DNA of 64,000 nucleotides from Synechococcus sp. M44_DOE_062 (lineage in GTDB: Bacteria; Cyanobacteriota; Cyanobacteriia; Thermostichales; Thermostichaceae). Location of the stretch: contig DVDX01000060.1 of NCBI GenBank assembly GCA_015295985.1, forward strand, positions 1 to 64,000, written 5' to 3'. Below are positions 1-10,604 of this stretch, one piece after another. Position numbers and translations under genes: made by a program. How positions within the stretch are numbered: position 1 is the first letter of the stretch; every line of letters begins with the position of its first letter. A model generated the notes under the pieces. It was given only the letters and a program-made list of their open reading frames with translations, searched no databases and was not told the DNA's origin.

Positions 1-26
1 CGCGTCTGCCGTTCCGCCACGTCCGC
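1..26 (-). tRNA. tRNA-Leu, 5' part only (cut by window start)
   Basis: Read on the minus strand, the first 26 bases are GCGGACG, T, G, GCGGAACGG, AGACGC. This is the acceptor 5' strand, U8 and D-arm of a class II tRNA, with the TGGCGGAA..GG.AGACGC block typical of bacterial tRNA-Leu. The anticodon, variable arm and 3' half lie outside the window, so the isoacceptor cannot be given. tRNA-Ser is the other class II option but fits the D-arm less well. Confidence 0.7.
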
Positions 27-86
27 CCTCACCCATCCTAACTCCCTACCCCCGCCACGGCGATCTGCAGGGCAGCAACTTTAGCA

Positions 87-1049
87 TCATCCCCATTTGG
101 AATCAGAATCCCGCTCCAAGTCACGAAAAAGAGGCGTGCTTAGGTAGCGTTCCCCAAAGCTGGGCTGGATCATCACAATCCGCTTGCCGGCATTTTCCGG
201 TCGCCGTCCTACCTGAATGGCTCCCGCTAAGGCAGCCCCAGTGGAAATGCCGGAGAGGATCCCTTCTTCCTTGGCCAGGCGCCGACTGTAGACCATGCTC
301 TCTTCATCTTCCACTGCAATCACCTCATCCAGCAGGTCGCGCCGCAGCACATCAGGCACGAATCCTGCTCCGATCCCTTCAATGCGATGAAAGCCGGGCC
401 GGCCACCACTCAAGACAGCACTGGCCTTGGGTTCAACGGCCACCAGTCGAATGGCCGGGTTTTTCCCCTTCAAAAACTCGCCCGCCCCCGTGATGGTGCC
501 ACCGGTGCCTACCCCTGCCACCAGGATGTCCACCTGACCATCGGTATCTTCCCAAATTTCCGGGCCGGTGGTTCTGGCATGAATCTGGGGGTTGGCGGGA
601 TTGGTGAACTGGCCCAACATATAAGCGTTGGGAGTGCGGCGGACGATCTCTTCGGCCTTCCAGATGGCTTCCCCCATGCCTCCAGCACTGCTGGCCAGAT
701 AAACCTCTGCCCCGTAGGCTTTCAACAGCAGTCGCCGCTCAAGGCTCATGCTCTCAGGCATGACGATGATGAGCCGGTAACCCTTGGCAGCAGCGGCCAT
801 GGCCAAGCCAATGCCGGTATTGCCAGAGGTGGGCTCCACCAAGATGGTCTTGCCGGGGGTGATCAAGCCAGCTTGTTCGGCAGCCTCGATCATGCTGACG
901 GCAATGCGATCTTTCACCGAGGCGGCGGGGTTAAAGCTCTCCAACTTCACCACAATCTCGGCCAGACACCCCTCCGACTGAGGGATCCGATTCAACCGCA
1001 CCAGCGGGGTGCGACCGATGAGCTGGGTGATGTTGGCGGCAATTTTCAT
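87..1049 (-). CDS. cysK: cysteine synthase A (O-acetylserine sulfhydrylase)
   Basis: PLP enzyme that makes L-cysteine from O-acetylserine and sulfide in the cytosol. From the chosen ATG the protein is 320 aa, normal for CysK. The PLP lysine lies in SVKDR (about residue 46), the substrate/phosphate loop is TSGNTG (about 74-79) and a glycine-rich GTGGTITG loop follows near 180. The ORF track starts ten codons earlier ([10 protein letters not shown]), but the family starts at MKIAANIT, so the inner ATG is preferred; neither start has a clear Shine-Dalgarno. It is divergent from dxs and lies just downstream of the tRNA-Leu. Confidence 0.93.
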   Translation of the reverse strand: MKIAANITQLIGRTPLVRLNRIPQSEGCLAEIVVKLESFNPAASVKDRIAVSMIEAAEQAGLITPGKTILVEPTSGNTGIGLAMAAAAKGYRLIIVMPESMSLERRLLLKAYGAEVYLASSAGGMGEAIWKAEEIVRRTPNAYMLGQFTNPANPQIHARTTGPEIWEDTDGQVDILVAGVGTGGTITGAGEFLKGKNPAIRLVAVEPKASAVLSGGRPGFHRIEGIGAGFVPDVLRRDLLDEVIAVEDEESMVYSRRLAKEEGILSGISTGAALAGAIQVGRRPENAGKRIVMIQPSFGERYLSTPLFRDLERDSDSKWG

Positions 1050-1294
1050 GGCTAACAAAAAGGAAGCAACCAATTGCAACAGCGGGCCGTAGGCCTTAAG
1101 TCCAGAGCACTCGGTGGCCTTGTGCGATGCTAACCCTTAAATCAACTCGCTGGCGCTCCCCTTTCAGGATCTCACTGCTCTTGGCCCAGCATTGAGGGGG
1201 ATCCCTGCATTCCTTGAAATTTTGAAAGGGAGGGCAACAAAACCCCTCCAGAAAATGATTTAGAGTGAGATCACACCGGAAGGACGAGTCCATT

Positions 1295-3250
1295 ATGCAC
1301 CTGAGTGACATCACTCATCCCAACCAGCTCCGCAACCTGAACCTCAGCCAGTTGCGCAGCCTGGCCCGCCAGATTCGCGACAAGCATCTGCAGACTGCTG
1401 CCAATTCCCCGGTCGGCTGTCATCTGGGGCCGGGGCTGGGGGTGGTGGAGCTGACTTTGGCCCTCTACAAGACCCTCGATCTGGATCGGGACAAGGTGAT
1501 CTGGGATGTGGGGCACCAGGCTTATGCCCACAAAATGCTCACCGGCAGGTACCACAATTTCCACACGTTGCGCCAAAAAGGGGGCATTGCTGGCTACTTG
1601 AAGCGCAGCGAGAGCCGCTTCGATCACTTTGGGGCGGGGCACGCTTCCACCAGCATTTCGGCAGCTTTGGGCATGGCCATCGCCCGGGATCGGCGAGGAG
1701 ACAACTTCAAGGTGGTGGCCATCATTGGGGATGGGGCCCTAACCGGAGGCATGGCCTACGAAGCCATCAACCACGCCGGGCACCTGCCCAAGACCAACCT
1801 GATGGTGGTGCTCAACGACAACGGCATGTCCATTTCCCCCAACGTGGGAGCGATCCCTCGCTATCTAAACCGCCTGCGCCTCAGCCCGCCGGTGCAGTTT
1901 TTGGCCGATAGCCTGGAAGAGCAACTGAAGAATCTCCCCCTGCTGGGATCCAGCCTCAGCCCAGAAATTGACCGCCTCAAGGAAACGGTAAAGCTGGTTA
2001 CCGCCGTGCAAAACAACAAAGCAGGCATCATCTTTGAGGAGCTGGGCTTTACCTACGTGGGGCCGGTGGATGGGCATAACCTGGCGGAATTGCTGGATGC
2101 TTTTGAGTTGGCCCACGGCATTTCTGGGCCAGTACTGGTGCATGTGGCCACCGTCAAAGGCAAGGGCTACCCGCCTGCCGAAGCTGAACAGGTGGGGTAT
2201 CACGCCCAATCCCGCTTCGACCTGGCCACTGGCAAGCCCTACCCGCCCACCAAGCCCAAGCCCCCCAGCTACAGCAAAGTCTTTGGCCATGCCCTCTGCA
2301 AGTTGGCCGAGCGGGATCCCCGCATTATTGGCATCACCGCTGCCATGGACACGGGCACCGGCCTGGACAAGCTGAAGGAAAAGCTGCCGGATCAGTTTGT
2401 GGATGTGGGGATCGCCGAGCAGCACGCTGTAACGTTGGCCGCCGGCATGGCCTGTGAGGGGATGCGCCCGGTGGTGGCCATTTACTCCACCTTCCTACAG
2501 CGGGCCTACGACCAGATCATCCACGATGTCTGCATCCAAAAGTTGCCGGTCTTCTTCTGCTTGGATCGGGCGGGAGTTGTGGGAGCCGATGGCCCCACCC
2601 ACCAAGGCATGTACGACATCGCCTATCTGCGCTGTATTCCGGAAATGGTGCTGATGGCTCCCAAAGATGAAGCGGAGCTACAGCGCATGGTGGTGACCGG
2701 GATCCAGTACACCAAGGGCCCCATTGCCATGCGTTACCCGCGCGGCTCTGGCGTAGGGGTGCCTCTGGCAGAAGAGGGGTGGGAGCCCCTGCCCATTGGC
2801 AAGGCCGAGGTGTTGCGCAGCGGCGGTGAGGTGTTGATCCTGGCCTATGGGTCGATGGTCCATCCCAGTCTGCAGGCCGCGGAGATCTTGAAAGAACACG
2901 GTATCTCAGCCACGGTGGTCAATGCCCGCTTCGCCAAGCCTCTGGATACCGAGCTGATCCTGCCTTTGGCCGAACAGAGCCGCTTGGTGGTGACAGTGGA
3001 AGAAGGCTGCCTCATGGGGGGGTTTGGCTCAGCGGTGGCCGAAGCCTTGCTCGACGCTGACCTGACAGTGCCCTTGTTGCGCCTGGGGGTGCCGGACGTG
3101 TGGGTGGAGCACGCCACCCCCGAGGAATCCTTGGCAGAACTGGGCTTGAACAGCGCTGGGATTGCCGAGCGGATTCGGGCCAAGTTTCAGGCACAGGTTC
3201 TCAAGGGATCCCCTGTGGAAGCTCCCGCTGTCAATTCCTGCAATTCCTGA
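1295..3250 (+). CDS. dxs: 1-deoxy-D-xylulose-5-phosphate synthase
   Basis: Thiamine-diphosphate enzyme condensing pyruvate and glyceraldehyde-3-phosphate, the first step of the MEP isoprenoid pathway that feeds carotenoid, chlorophyll phytyl and quinone synthesis. The N-terminal TPP region holds [13 protein letters not shown] and a downstream N residue; the pyrimidine-binding domain begins near YSKVFG, followed by a C-terminal transketolase domain. The 651-aa length is usual. The start [12 protein letters not shown] matches the family and has GGAAGGA about 10 bases upstream; the track's GTG start ten codons earlier is rejected. It ends 2 bp from the convergent TPR gene. Confidence 0.95.
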   Translation: MHLSDITHPNQLRNLNLSQLRSLARQIRDKHLQTAANSPVGCHLGPGLGVVELTLALYKTLDLDRDKVIWDVGHQAYAHKMLTGRYHNFHTLRQKGGIAGYLKRSESRFDHFGAGHASTSISAALGMAIARDRRGDNFKVVAIIGDGALTGGMAYEAINHAGHLPKTNLMVVLNDNGMSISPNVGAIPRYLNRLRLSPPVQFLADSLEEQLKNLPLLGSSLSPEIDRLKETVKLVTAVQNNKAGIIFEELGFTYVGPVDGHNLAELLDAFELAHGISGPVLVHVATVKGKGYPPAEAEQVGYHAQSRFDLATGKPYPPTKPKPPSYSKVFGHALCKLAERDPRIIGITAAMDTGTGLDKLKEKLPDQFVDVGIAEQHAVTLAAGMACEGMRPVVAIYSTFLQRAYDQIIHDVCIQKLPVFFCLDRAGVVGADGPTHQGMYDIAYLRCIPEMVLMAPKDEAELQRMVVTGIQYTKGPIAMRYPRGSGVGVPLAEEGWEPLPIGKAEVLRSGGEVLILAYGSMVHPSLQAAEILKEHGISATVVNARFAKPLDTELILPLAEQSRLVVTVEEGCLMGGFGSAVAEALLDADLTVPLLRLGVPDVWVEHATPEESLAELGLNSAGIAERIRAKFQAQVLKGSPVEAPAVNSCNS

Positions 3251-3252
3251 GC

Positions 3253-4164
3253 CTATTCCGAAAGGCCCATCCGCCGGTTGAACTGCTCGATGGCGGCTTG
3301 CTGCAGAGCTTCTGCAACAGGGCGGCTACGCAGGAGGATCTGCACATCTCGCAGCAGGTTTTCTCGCCACAGGTTCTCCCGCAACACTTGCAGGCGGGCG
3401 TAGTTGGGATCCAAGCGCATGGCCTTTGCCCCCAGTTCCTCAGCCCGTTTGGTTTCTCCCCGGATGTAGAGGGCAGTCGCCAGGGCCAAATAGGGCTCTG
3501 CTACAGAGTCATTCATCTCTATCGTGCGTTCCCAGCGATCGATGGCGGCGTCCAGATCCCCCTGCTCATAGTCCACCAAGCCCATGTTGTTCATGGCCGG
3601 CCAATAGGTGGAATCCAACTGCAAGGTCTTCTCATATTCCCGCCGGGCCGCATCCCACCGATCCAGCATGAGGTAGGCATTGCCCAGTTGGAAGCGGGCG
3701 TTGGGGTTATCCGGTTGCAGGGCAACAGCCCGTTCCAGGGTTTCAGCGGCGGCAAAGTAGCTGCCCTGCCGCAAATAAGCCGATCCCAGCGAGTAGAGGA
3801 CATCCCCATCTTGAGGAGACAGGGCGCGGGCCCTTTGCAACGATGCAATGGCTTGCTCTAGGTTCCCCAGTTCTAGGTGTACGTTACCCAAAACATAGAG
3901 CAGCTCTGAGGAGTTGGGCACTATGGCCACTGCCAGTTGTAGGCGGCGCAGCGCTTCTTCCGTCTGACCAAACTGGGCTAACCGCAGCGAGTCAGTGGCC
4001 AGTTGCAGTGCTTGGGCCTGCATCAAGCCCCCATTGGGCAAAGGGACGTGCAGCAACACCTGGGCCTGGGCAGAGCTCCACCCTCCCATCCCCAACACAA
4101 CTGCCAGGCCCACCGACAAGGCTTGCCAGGGCCGGACGGATAACTGGAACAACAGTGGCGGCAT
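3253..4164 (-). CDS. exported TPR-repeat protein
   Basis: Protein of 303 aa with a signal peptide-like start (basic residue, hydrophobic ALSVGLAVVLGMGGW, then a SAQAQ cleavage-type site) followed by about six tetratricopeptide repeats carrying the usual W/L..LG..Y...A....A......P pattern, roughly residues 60-260. TPR arrays are protein-protein interaction scaffolds; the partner is not indicated. A GTG three codons upstream is an alternative start. It lies downstream of zwf on the same strand, separated by about 100 bp, so it could be read through from fbp-zwf. Confidence 0.75.
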   Translation of the reverse strand: MPPLLFQLSVRPWQALSVGLAVVLGMGGWSSAQAQVLLHVPLPNGGLMQAQALQLATDSLRLAQFGQTEEALRRLQLAVAIVPNSSELLYVLGNVHLELGNLEQAIASLQRARALSPQDGDVLYSLGSAYLRQGSYFAAAETLERAVALQPDNPNARFQLGNAYLMLDRWDAARREYEKTLQLDSTYWPAMNNMGLVDYEQGDLDAAIDRWERTIEMNDSVAEPYLALATALYIRGETKRAEELGAKAMRLDPNYARLQVLRENLWRENLLRDVQILLRSRPVAEALQQAAIEQFNRRMGLSE

Positions 4165-4261
4165 GATACCCACGCAATAAATCAGGTCATGCCCATGTTA
4201 GCTGCAACAGCCGGGGATCCCTACTTCTCAGTGTTCTCCTCTGCAACTGCCATCGGCCAAA

Positions 4262-5815
4262 TCAGAGGCGTCGCCACCGCCGCCCTGCTTGGGTGAGCAG
4301 ATCTTCGGCAGCCTTTGGACCCCAGGTGCCAGCCTCATAGGTGAACAGAGGCGGTACAGCACTGCCGCCATTGCCGCTGCCGGGCTCCGATTCCCAGGCC
4401 GACAACACCGGCGTCACCACCCGCCAAGCCGCTTCGACCTCATCGGCACGGGTGAACAGCGTTGGATCTCCCAACAGACAATCTAGGAGCAGGCGATCAT
4501 AAGCATCCGGTGTACCCGCTCCAAAAGCCGTCCCATAGCGGAAATCCATGTCCACTGAGCGGGTGCGGATCTCCGGCCCCGGCATCTTGGCCTCAAAGCG
4601 CAACGAGATACCCTCATTGGGTTGGATACGCAGCACCAGGATGTTGGGGCTGACTTCCCGGGCTGCCGATTGGAACAGGGAAAGGGGCACCTGCTTAAAG
4701 TGAATGGCCACCTCGGAAACCTTTTTGGGCAGGCGTTTCCCGGTGCGCAAGTAAAAGGGCACCCCCTTCCACCGCCAAGTATCACATTCCAGTTTCAGGG
4801 CGACGTAGGTGGGGGTTTGCGAGTTGGGATTGACGTTGGGCTCCTGCCGATAGCCCAACACCGGCTTGCCGGCAATCCAGCCAGGGCCGTATTGCGCCCG
4901 CACCGCTGCGGCTGCCACATTGCGGGTATCGGCTAGGCGGGTGGCCTGCAGCACCTTGGTTTTTTCGTTACGCACCCCATCACTGCGCAGAGAGACAGGC
5001 GGCTCCATAGCCGTGAGACAGTAGACCTGCATCAAGTGGTTTTGCACCATGTCCCGCAGGGCGCCGGCAGCATCGTAGTAGCCGGCTCGATCCTCCACCC
5101 CCACGGTTTCCGCTACCGTGATCTGCACATGGTCGATGTAGTTACGGTTCCAGAGGGGCTCAAAAATGGCGTTGGCAAAGCGGAAGACCAGCAAATTCTG
5201 CACCGTCTCTTTGCCCAAGTAATGATCAATGCGGTAGACCTGCTCTTCCTGGCAAATCCGCTGCAGGATGCGGTTGAGCTCCTGGGCCGAGGTGAGATCG
5301 TGGCCAAAGGGCTTTTCGATCACCACCCGCGTTTTCGTCGGATCGGCCACCATGCCGGCTGCCCCCAACTGTTGGATGGCCTGAGCATAAAAGTCCGGTG
5401 CCACCGCCAGATAGAACACCCGGTTGCCACGGGTGCCCCGCTCCTCATCCAACTGGCTGAGCAGTTGCTTCAGGCGAAGGTAGCCTTCTGGATCCCCGAT
5501 ATCCAGGCGGCAATAGAACAGGCGGCTGGCAAAGTCCTGCCATAGGGCCTCCGGCCCCAAGTCCTGGGGGGCGAACTCCTGCACAGCAGCCCGCATCTTT
5601 TCCCGGTAAACCTCGTGAGTCCAATCGCGGCGGGCCACCCCCACCAAGGTAAACTCCGGCGGCAGTCGTCGCTGCACAAACAGCCGGTGGTAGGCCGGGA
5701 TCAGCTTGCGAGCCGCCAGATCCCCAGAAGCTCCAAACTGCACCAAAATACAGGGATCCGGAGTGCGCTCTTGGTTGAGACCAACACGGAGAGGGTTTTC
5801 AGCCAGGGTCACCAT
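4262..5815 (-). CDS. zwf: glucose-6-phosphate 1-dehydrogenase
   Basis: Oxidises glucose-6-phosphate to 6-phosphogluconolactone with NADP, the entry step of the oxidative pentose phosphate pathway used in the dark. The dinucleotide-binding motif is [10 protein letters not shown] (about 28-37) and the substrate motif is [13 protein letters not shown] (about 195-207), both intact. The 517-aa length is normal for cyanobacteria. It follows fbp on the same strand after 44 bp, the conserved cyanobacterial fbp-zwf order; opcA, usually the third gene of that cluster, is not present, and a TPR protein follows instead. Confidence 0.95.
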   Translation of the reverse strand: MVTLAENPLRVGLNQERTPDPCILVQFGASGDLAARKLIPAYHRLFVQRRLPPEFTLVGVARRDWTHEVYREKMRAAVQEFAPQDLGPEALWQDFASRLFYCRLDIGDPEGYLRLKQLLSQLDEERGTRGNRVFYLAVAPDFYAQAIQQLGAAGMVADPTKTRVVIEKPFGHDLTSAQELNRILQRICQEEQVYRIDHYLGKETVQNLLVFRFANAIFEPLWNRNYIDHVQITVAETVGVEDRAGYYDAAGALRDMVQNHLMQVYCLTAMEPPVSLRSDGVRNEKTKVLQATRLADTRNVAAAAVRAQYGPGWIAGKPVLGYRQEPNVNPNSQTPTYVALKLECDTWRWKGVPFYLRTGKRLPKKVSEVAIHFKQVPLSLFQSAAREVSPNILVLRIQPNEGISLRFEAKMPGPEIRTRSVDMDFRYGTAFGAGTPDAYDRLLLDCLLGDPTLFTRADEVEAAWRVVTPVLSAWESEPGSGNGGSAVPPLFTYEAGTWGPKAAEDLLTQAGRRWRRL

Positions 5816-5859
5816 AGAGTCGGCTCAGCCTAGGTGGATAGGGTTGGGGAAAAGAGCGG

Positions 5860-6939
5860 CTAGGGGGTCAGAGAACCTTCCAGGCAGCGCAGCACTTCGG
5901 TCACATTCTCACGGCTGCCAATGATGAGGGGCACCCGTTGGTGGAGGGATTGGGGAACAATATCCAGGATGGCCTCGGTGCCGGTGGTGGCTGCCCCACC
6001 CGCCTGCTCGGCCAGAAAAGCCAGGGGATTGGCCTCGTACATTAGGCGCAGCTTGCCTTCCGGTTTTTTCTGGGTGCCGGGATAGAGGTAAACTCCCCCC
6101 TGCAGCAGAATGCGGTGAAAATCTGCCACCAAAGCGCCGCTGTAGCGGGAGATGTAGCCATCGCGGCGGTGAACATAGCGAACGAAGTTTTGGATCCCTT
6201 CGCTCCAGTGGCAGAAATAGCCCTCGTTGAGGCTGTAGACGGAGCCGCGTTCAGGAATGCGGATGTCGCTGCGGGAGAGGATAAATTCCCCCAAGCTGGG
6301 ATCCAACGTGAAACCGTGTACCCCCTTGCCGACGGAATAGACCAGTTGGGTGCTGGGGCCGTAGAGAATATACCCTGCAGCCAGTTGGCGACGGCCCGGT
6401 TGCAGCAGGTCTTGGTTGTCCGCTTCCGGGCGATCCTCAAGAGGGTGAAGGACGGAGAAGATAGAGCCGACGCTGAGGTTGGCGTCAATGTTGGAGGATC
6501 CATCCAGGGGATCGATCATCAGGGCCAAGCGGCTGAGGGAGCAGTTTTCCGGCAGGCGAGCCGGGGTTTTCATCTCCTCCGAGACCAGCCGACACACCAG
6601 GCCCGTTTGCTCCAAGGCGCGAATGAAGGCCCGGTTGGCATAGTCGTCCATCTGTTGCTGTTCTTCCCCTTGGACATTGACGCTGCCGGTAACCCCCAGC
6701 GCCCCTTCGATCAGTCCTGCCTGACTCAGCCGCCGGGCAATCATCTTGCCGGCCAGGGCAATGCGGTTCATCAGGGCGCTGAAGTCTTGGGCTTCTGCCG
6801 TAAAGCTGCCAAACTGCTGCAAAACATGACGGGAGAGGGTGAGCACGTCCCGCGACATCTCCTGTGAGGACTCTGTCCCGCCAACGCGGTCGGCGCTGCT
6901 GGACACTACCGGCGGGGAGGGAGGAGAGCTGAGAACCAT
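5860..6939 (-). CDS. fbp: fructose-1,6-bisphosphatase class I
   Basis: Hydrolyses fructose-1,6-bisphosphate to fructose-6-phosphate for the Calvin cycle and gluconeogenesis. Metal and substrate motifs are visible: VSEEM, the [12 protein letters not shown] metal site, NEGY, and [15 protein letters not shown] near the C terminus. Length from the selected ATG ([10 protein letters not shown]) is 359 aa; the track extends it by 19 codons. The first 30 residues are a low-complexity leader, part of which (RVGGTESS) is encoded by a copy of the double-hairpin repeat described below. It probably forms a transcription unit with zwf. Confidence 0.93.
   Translation of the reverse strand: MVLSSPPSPPVVSSSADRVGGTESSQEMSRDVLTLSRHVLQQFGSFTAEAQDFSALMNRIALAGKMIARRLSQAGLIEGALGVTGSVNVQGEEQQQMDDYANRAFIRALEQTGLVCRLVSEEMKTPARLPENCSLSRLALMIDPLDGSSNIDANLSVGSIFSVLHPLEDRPEADNQDLLQPGRRQLAAGYILYGPSTQLVYSVGKGVHGFTLDPSLGEFILSRSDIRIPERGSVYSLNEGYFCHWSEGIQNFVRYVHRRDGYISRYSGALVADFHRILLQGGVYLYPGTQKKPEGKLRLMYEANPLAFLAEQAGGAATTGTEAILDIVPQSLHQRVPLIIGSRENVTEVLRCLEGSLTP
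6868..6889 (-). repeat. double-hairpin repeat copy inside fbp
   Basis: On the minus strand: CGC-GTTG-GCG then GGAC-AGA-GTCC. It is read in the same frame as the copy in murF (RVGGTES here, RVSGTES there). It lies in the non-conserved N-terminal leader of Fbp, before the catalytic domain. Confidence 0.75.
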
Positions 6940-7228
6940 ACGAGGCTTCGCCAACACGAAAGAAAAACACCCATACAGGGGATCCCCGACCCCCACATCT
7001 TGACTCGGAGTGCAAGGACTCGGTCTCGCTAGGGCGATTGGAACTTGGGATCCCTTCTATTAGGTAGGCTGGCCGATCCTCGGCGCAGGTGCAGACAACT
7101 TACAGAGTTGCTTCAGATTTGGCTTGGATCCCTCTTTCCGGGAAAGCTCATGTTCCCCCGAAGAAACGCGGTAGGATGAGCTCTACCCCTTTTCTTCTCT
7201 TCCTACTTCGTCCCGGTTTCCTCTTGCA

Positions 7229-8929
7229 ATGATGGCCAATTCCCCTTTCCCGCTGCGCAGCCAAGTGGTTACCCAGGGGGTACAGCGCTCCCCCAACCGC
7301 GCCATGCTCAGAGCCGTGGGCTTTCGCGACGAAGACTTCGGCAAGCCCATTGTCGGCATTGCCAACGCCCACAGCACCATCACCCCCTGCAACATGGGGA
7401 TCCAAACTCTGGCGGAGCGGGCGGAGGCAGCTCTGAAGGCAGCCGGCTGTATGCCCCAGGTGTTCGGCACCATCACCATCAGCGATGGCATTTCCATGGG
7501 CACGGAGGGGATGAAATACTCGCTGGTGTCGCGGGAGGTGATTGCCGATTCCATCGAGACGGTGGTCAACGGCCAGAGCATGGATGGCCTCTTGGCCATT
7601 GGCGGTTGCGACAAGAACATGCCGGGGGCGATGATCGCCATGGCCCGCCTCAATGTGCCTTCTATCTTCGTCTACGGCGGCACCATCAAGCCCGGTCACT
7701 ACAATGGCCGCGACCTCACCATCGTGAGCGCTTTTGAAGCCGTAGGGGAGTTCAGTGCCGGGCGCATCTCCGAGGAAGAGCTGCTGGCGGTGGAGCGCCA
7801 CGCCTGTCCTGGTGCCGGATCCTGCGGCGGCATGTACACGGCCAACACCATGTCCAGCGCGTTTGAGGCTATGGGGATGAGCCTGCCCTACTCCTCCACC
7901 ATGGCCGCAGAAGACGAAGAAAAAGCCGAAAGTGCAGCTCAATCGGCCAAGGTCCTGGCAGAGGCCATCAAAGCCAACATCCGCCCGCGGGACATCATCA
8001 CCCGCAAAAGCATTGAAAACGCCATCTCGGTGATCATGGCCGTAGGGGGATCCACCAACGCCGTGTTGCACTTCCTGGCCATTGCCCATGCCGCAGAGGT
8101 GCCCCTCACCCTAGATGATTTTGAGACTATCCGTGCTCGTGTGCCTGTCCTCTGCGATCTCAAGCCTTCAGGACGGTTTGTGGCCACCGACCTGCACCGG
8201 GCCGGTGGGATCCCCCAAGTGATGAAAATGTTGCTCAACCACGGCCTACTGCACGGGGACTGCCTCACCATCTCCGGCCAGACCCTTGCAGAGGTGCTGC
8301 GGGATGTACCGGATGAGCCCCCCGCCGACCAAGAAGTCATCCGCCCCTGGCACAACCCCCTGTATCCCCAAGGGCACCTGGCCATTCTCAAGGGAAACCT
8401 GGCCAGCGAAGGGGCAGTGGCCAAAATTACCGGCGTCAAGAAGCCGCAAATTACTGGGCCGGCGCGGGTCTTCGATTCGGAAGAATCCTGCCTGCAGGCC
8501 ATCCTCTCCGGCCAGATCCGAGCAGGGGATGTGGTGGTCATCCGCTACGAAGGCCCCAAAGGTGGGCCCGGCATGCGGGAGATGCTCTCGCCCACTTCGG
8601 CCATTATCGGCGCCGGCTTGGGAGATAGCGTTGGCCTGATCACCGATGGCCGCTTTTCCGGCGGCACCTACGGCATGGTGGTGGGCCATGTGGCTCCTGA
8701 AGCCTATGTGGGGGGCACGATTGCCCTGGTGGAAGAAGGGGATCTCATCACCATCGATGCTCCGGCTCGCCTATTACACCTGCATGTGAGCGACGAAGAA
8801 CTGGCCCGCCGCCGCGCCCGCTGGTCTCCTCCTGAGCCTCGCTACAAACGGGGCACCCTAGCCAAGTACGCCAAGCTGGTCTCCAGCAGCAGCCTGGGGG
8901 CAGTGACGGATTTAAACCTGTGGGATTAG
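7229..8929 (+). CDS. ilvD: dihydroxy-acid dehydratase
   Basis: Iron-sulfur dehydratase of valine, isoleucine and pantothenate synthesis, converting dihydroxy acids to 2-keto acids. The 566-aa length is typical. Cluster cysteines are at TPCNMG (C54), GGCDKNMPG (C127) and [14 protein letters not shown] (C199), the pattern of plant/cyanobacterial-type enzymes; the C-terminal half carries GRFSGGTYG and GHVAPEA. Two adjacent ATG codons (MM) are both possible starts. The TAG stop codon coincides with the TA end of a MITE fragment. Confidence 0.95.
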   Translation: MMANSPFPLRSQVVTQGVQRSPNRAMLRAVGFRDEDFGKPIVGIANAHSTITPCNMGIQTLAERAEAALKAAGCMPQVFGTITISDGISMGTEGMKYSLVSREVIADSIETVVNGQSMDGLLAIGGCDKNMPGAMIAMARLNVPSIFVYGGTIKPGHYNGRDLTIVSAFEAVGEFSAGRISEEELLAVERHACPGAGSCGGMYTANTMSSAFEAMGMSLPYSSTMAAEDEEKAESAAQSAKVLAEAIKANIRPRDIITRKSIENAISVIMAVGGSTNAVLHFLAIAHAAEVPLTLDDFETIRARVPVLCDLKPSGRFVATDLHRAGGIPQVMKMLLNHGLLHGDCLTISGQTLAEVLRDVPDEPPADQEVIRPWHNPLYPQGHLAILKGNLASEGAVAKITGVKKPQITGPARVFDSEESCLQAILSGQIRAGDVVVIRYEGPKGGPGMREMLSPTSAIIGAGLGDSVGLITDGRFSGGTYGMVVGHVAPEAYVGGTIALVEEGDLITIDAPARLLHLHVSDEELARRRARWSPPEPRYKRGTLAKYAKLVSSSSLGAVTDLNLWD

Positions 8930-8958
8930 GGTCGTTTCGATTCAAACTAGGACACTGC
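8927..8958 (+). repeat. MITE left-end fragment at the ilvD stop codon
   Basis: TAGGGTCGTTTCGATTC followed by AAACTAGGACACTGCA matches the left end of the complete MITE at 10605. No right end is visible downstream, so this is a decayed copy. Its first TA is part of the ilvD TAG stop codon. Confidence 0.6.
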
Positions 8959-9029
8959 AACCGCAACCCAATGTTGACTGCAGGAGGCCAGAGAGCTTTC
9001 GTGGCCTACAGTCCTTAGAATTGCGATTC

Positions 9030-10478
9030 TTACGAGTCTTTTCGTAACCTAGAGAACAAATACACCCCATCTTGGTGGTACAGAAGCTGAAATTGGGTTT
9101 CCTTGTGTAGAGCTTCAATCAGGACATGGGAAAACTCTGAACTACTGCGCCACCCCGGATGACGGCTATTTAGCAACACGTAATCAAAGGGATCCCATTG
9201 AGAAGGCGGGGATCCATTGAAGTGTCTCTCATCTGTAAAGTAGATTACAAGTCGATGGGTGAGGTGGGGGCTGATCTCATGGGTGGTGAGAACGCCCCCT
9301 TGGGTGGTGATCTGGGCAAGAGCGTGTCGGGTTGCCTGCCAAGTGTCTAGGGAGCTGAGATAAATTGAGCCAAAAAAGGTGTATTTCCCCAAGGCTAAAA
9401 AGGCCAGCGCAGACCAGATCAGAGGCAATTTTCTATCTTTTATAAAATGGCTCTGGAAGGATTGGTTTTTCACATTCTCGATGACGGCCAAGAACAAGAA
9501 AGGAACGATAGGCAAAGCGTATTGATGTACCAGATCCCGATAGACAGGATTGCTGGAGAGTATATTTAAGCCCAGGGTAGGCAGGGCAGGGATCCAAGGA
9601 TCCCAATGCCGCCAAGAGAGACCCCAAGCTAAAGGCACGACCAACAAAAATCCATAAAACAGGGTGTCCAGGGAGAAGACTTTGCTCAAAACCAACATTG
9701 GTCTCAAGATTAAGCTTTGAACAATTTCCGCAACAGAATCGCCCAGATGGTCGTAGTGGGAAATAGCTGCCGGCTCGCTGCCGCTAAAGTGAGGAATGAT
9801 CCCAAAAGTGGCTATTCCAAACCAAGCTAACCCTGCTGTAATTGCCACCCAGCCACCCAATTGGCAGCGCCGTTGCCAGCGTCCTTGAATTCGTCCTTTT
9901 TCCCAAAACAACAGCCAGACTCCCAGAGCAACAACGTTGAGAGATAACACCGCCTTACAGCCGAGGATGCCACTCAAACACAGAAGGAACCCCCACAATT
10001 TTCCAGAGCGAATGCAGAGCACAGCCGCCAAGAAAAGGGGAACAGCTATGACCTCTGGATGAAAATCAAAAAGGTTGGCGTTAAAAATGGCCGGGTAGAG
10101 AAGATAGGCCCCGGCAATCACCATTGCTTGGCCGGGATCGATCTTGGCCTGAAGTGCAAGGTGATAAATAGCCAACGCTCCCAAGGTTAACGCCAGAGAT
10201 TGGAGTCCAAATAGCCAATAGACCGAGGGGACAATGCGATACAAGAGACTGATAGGGTAGAGAATAAAGGCCGCATGATCCCCAAGGATATGGATCCCTC
10301 GAATGGTAGAAAAAGGAATCTCGCCTCGACTGATTAGATATATGGATTGATCAAAAATGCCAAGATCATACCCTCCGGACTGAAACAGGTGATGCCGTAC
10401 AACACTACAGCCCAAGAGAACAAAAAAATGACCAACCATAATTGCCAACAGAAGTGGGGGCAGAGGATGATTCTTCAT
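9030..10478 (-). CDS. DUF2079 family polytopic membrane protein
   Basis: Protein of 482 aa with roughly 10-12 hydrophobic segments. It carries the DUF2079 signature region: GGYDLGIFDQSIYLISRGE after the first membrane segment, GDHAAFILYPISLLYR, a QSLALTLGALAIY helix, and a conserved FDFHPE. The family is generally viewed as glycosyltransferase-like (GT-C fold) membrane proteins of unknown substrate. Base composition is visibly less GC-rich than in neighbours, with AAAAATG-type runs, which could indicate transfer. It is isolated: ilvD converges on it and a MITE-rich spacer separates it from anmK. Confidence 0.7.
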   Translation of the reverse strand: MKNHPLPPLLLAIMVGHFFVLLGCSVVRHHLFQSGGYDLGIFDQSIYLISRGEIPFSTIRGIHILGDHAAFILYPISLLYRIVPSVYWLFGLQSLALTLGALAIYHLALQAKIDPGQAMVIAGAYLLYPAIFNANLFDFHPEVIAVPLFLAAVLCIRSGKLWGFLLCLSGILGCKAVLSLNVVALGVWLLFWEKGRIQGRWQRRCQLGGWVAITAGLAWFGIATFGIIPHFSGSEPAAISHYDHLGDSVAEIVQSLILRPMLVLSKVFSLDTLFYGFLLVVPLAWGLSWRHWDPWIPALPTLGLNILSSNPVYRDLVHQYALPIVPFLFLAVIENVKNQSFQSHFIKDRKLPLIWSALAFLALGKYTFFGSIYLSSLDTWQATRHALAQITTQGGVLTTHEISPHLTHRLVIYFTDERHFNGSPPSQWDPFDYVLLNSRHPGWRSSSEFSHVLIEALHKETQFQLLYHQDGVYLFSRLRKDS

Positions 10479-10563
10479 AAGAGCCAGAGCTTTTGGATCC
10501 TATAGGTCTTGGTAAAGCAACTTTATCGTTTTTCCCAGCCTTGCACGGCATCCTAGCAAGATC

Positions 10564-10604
10564 TATAGTCATTTTAATTTAAACTAGGGCATTGCCCCTA
10601 CACC
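10564..10604 (+). repeat. MITE left-end fragment interrupted by a second MITE
   Basis: TATAGTCATTTTAATTTAAA followed by CTAGGGCATTGCC resembles the MITE left end. The complete copy begins directly after it at the TA dinucleotide at 10605, as if one element had inserted into another. Confidence 0.55.

Noticed and set aside
387-1055. 222-aa plus-strand ORF
   Set aside because: Antisense shadow of cysK; no domain, and cysK motifs are unambiguous on the other strand.
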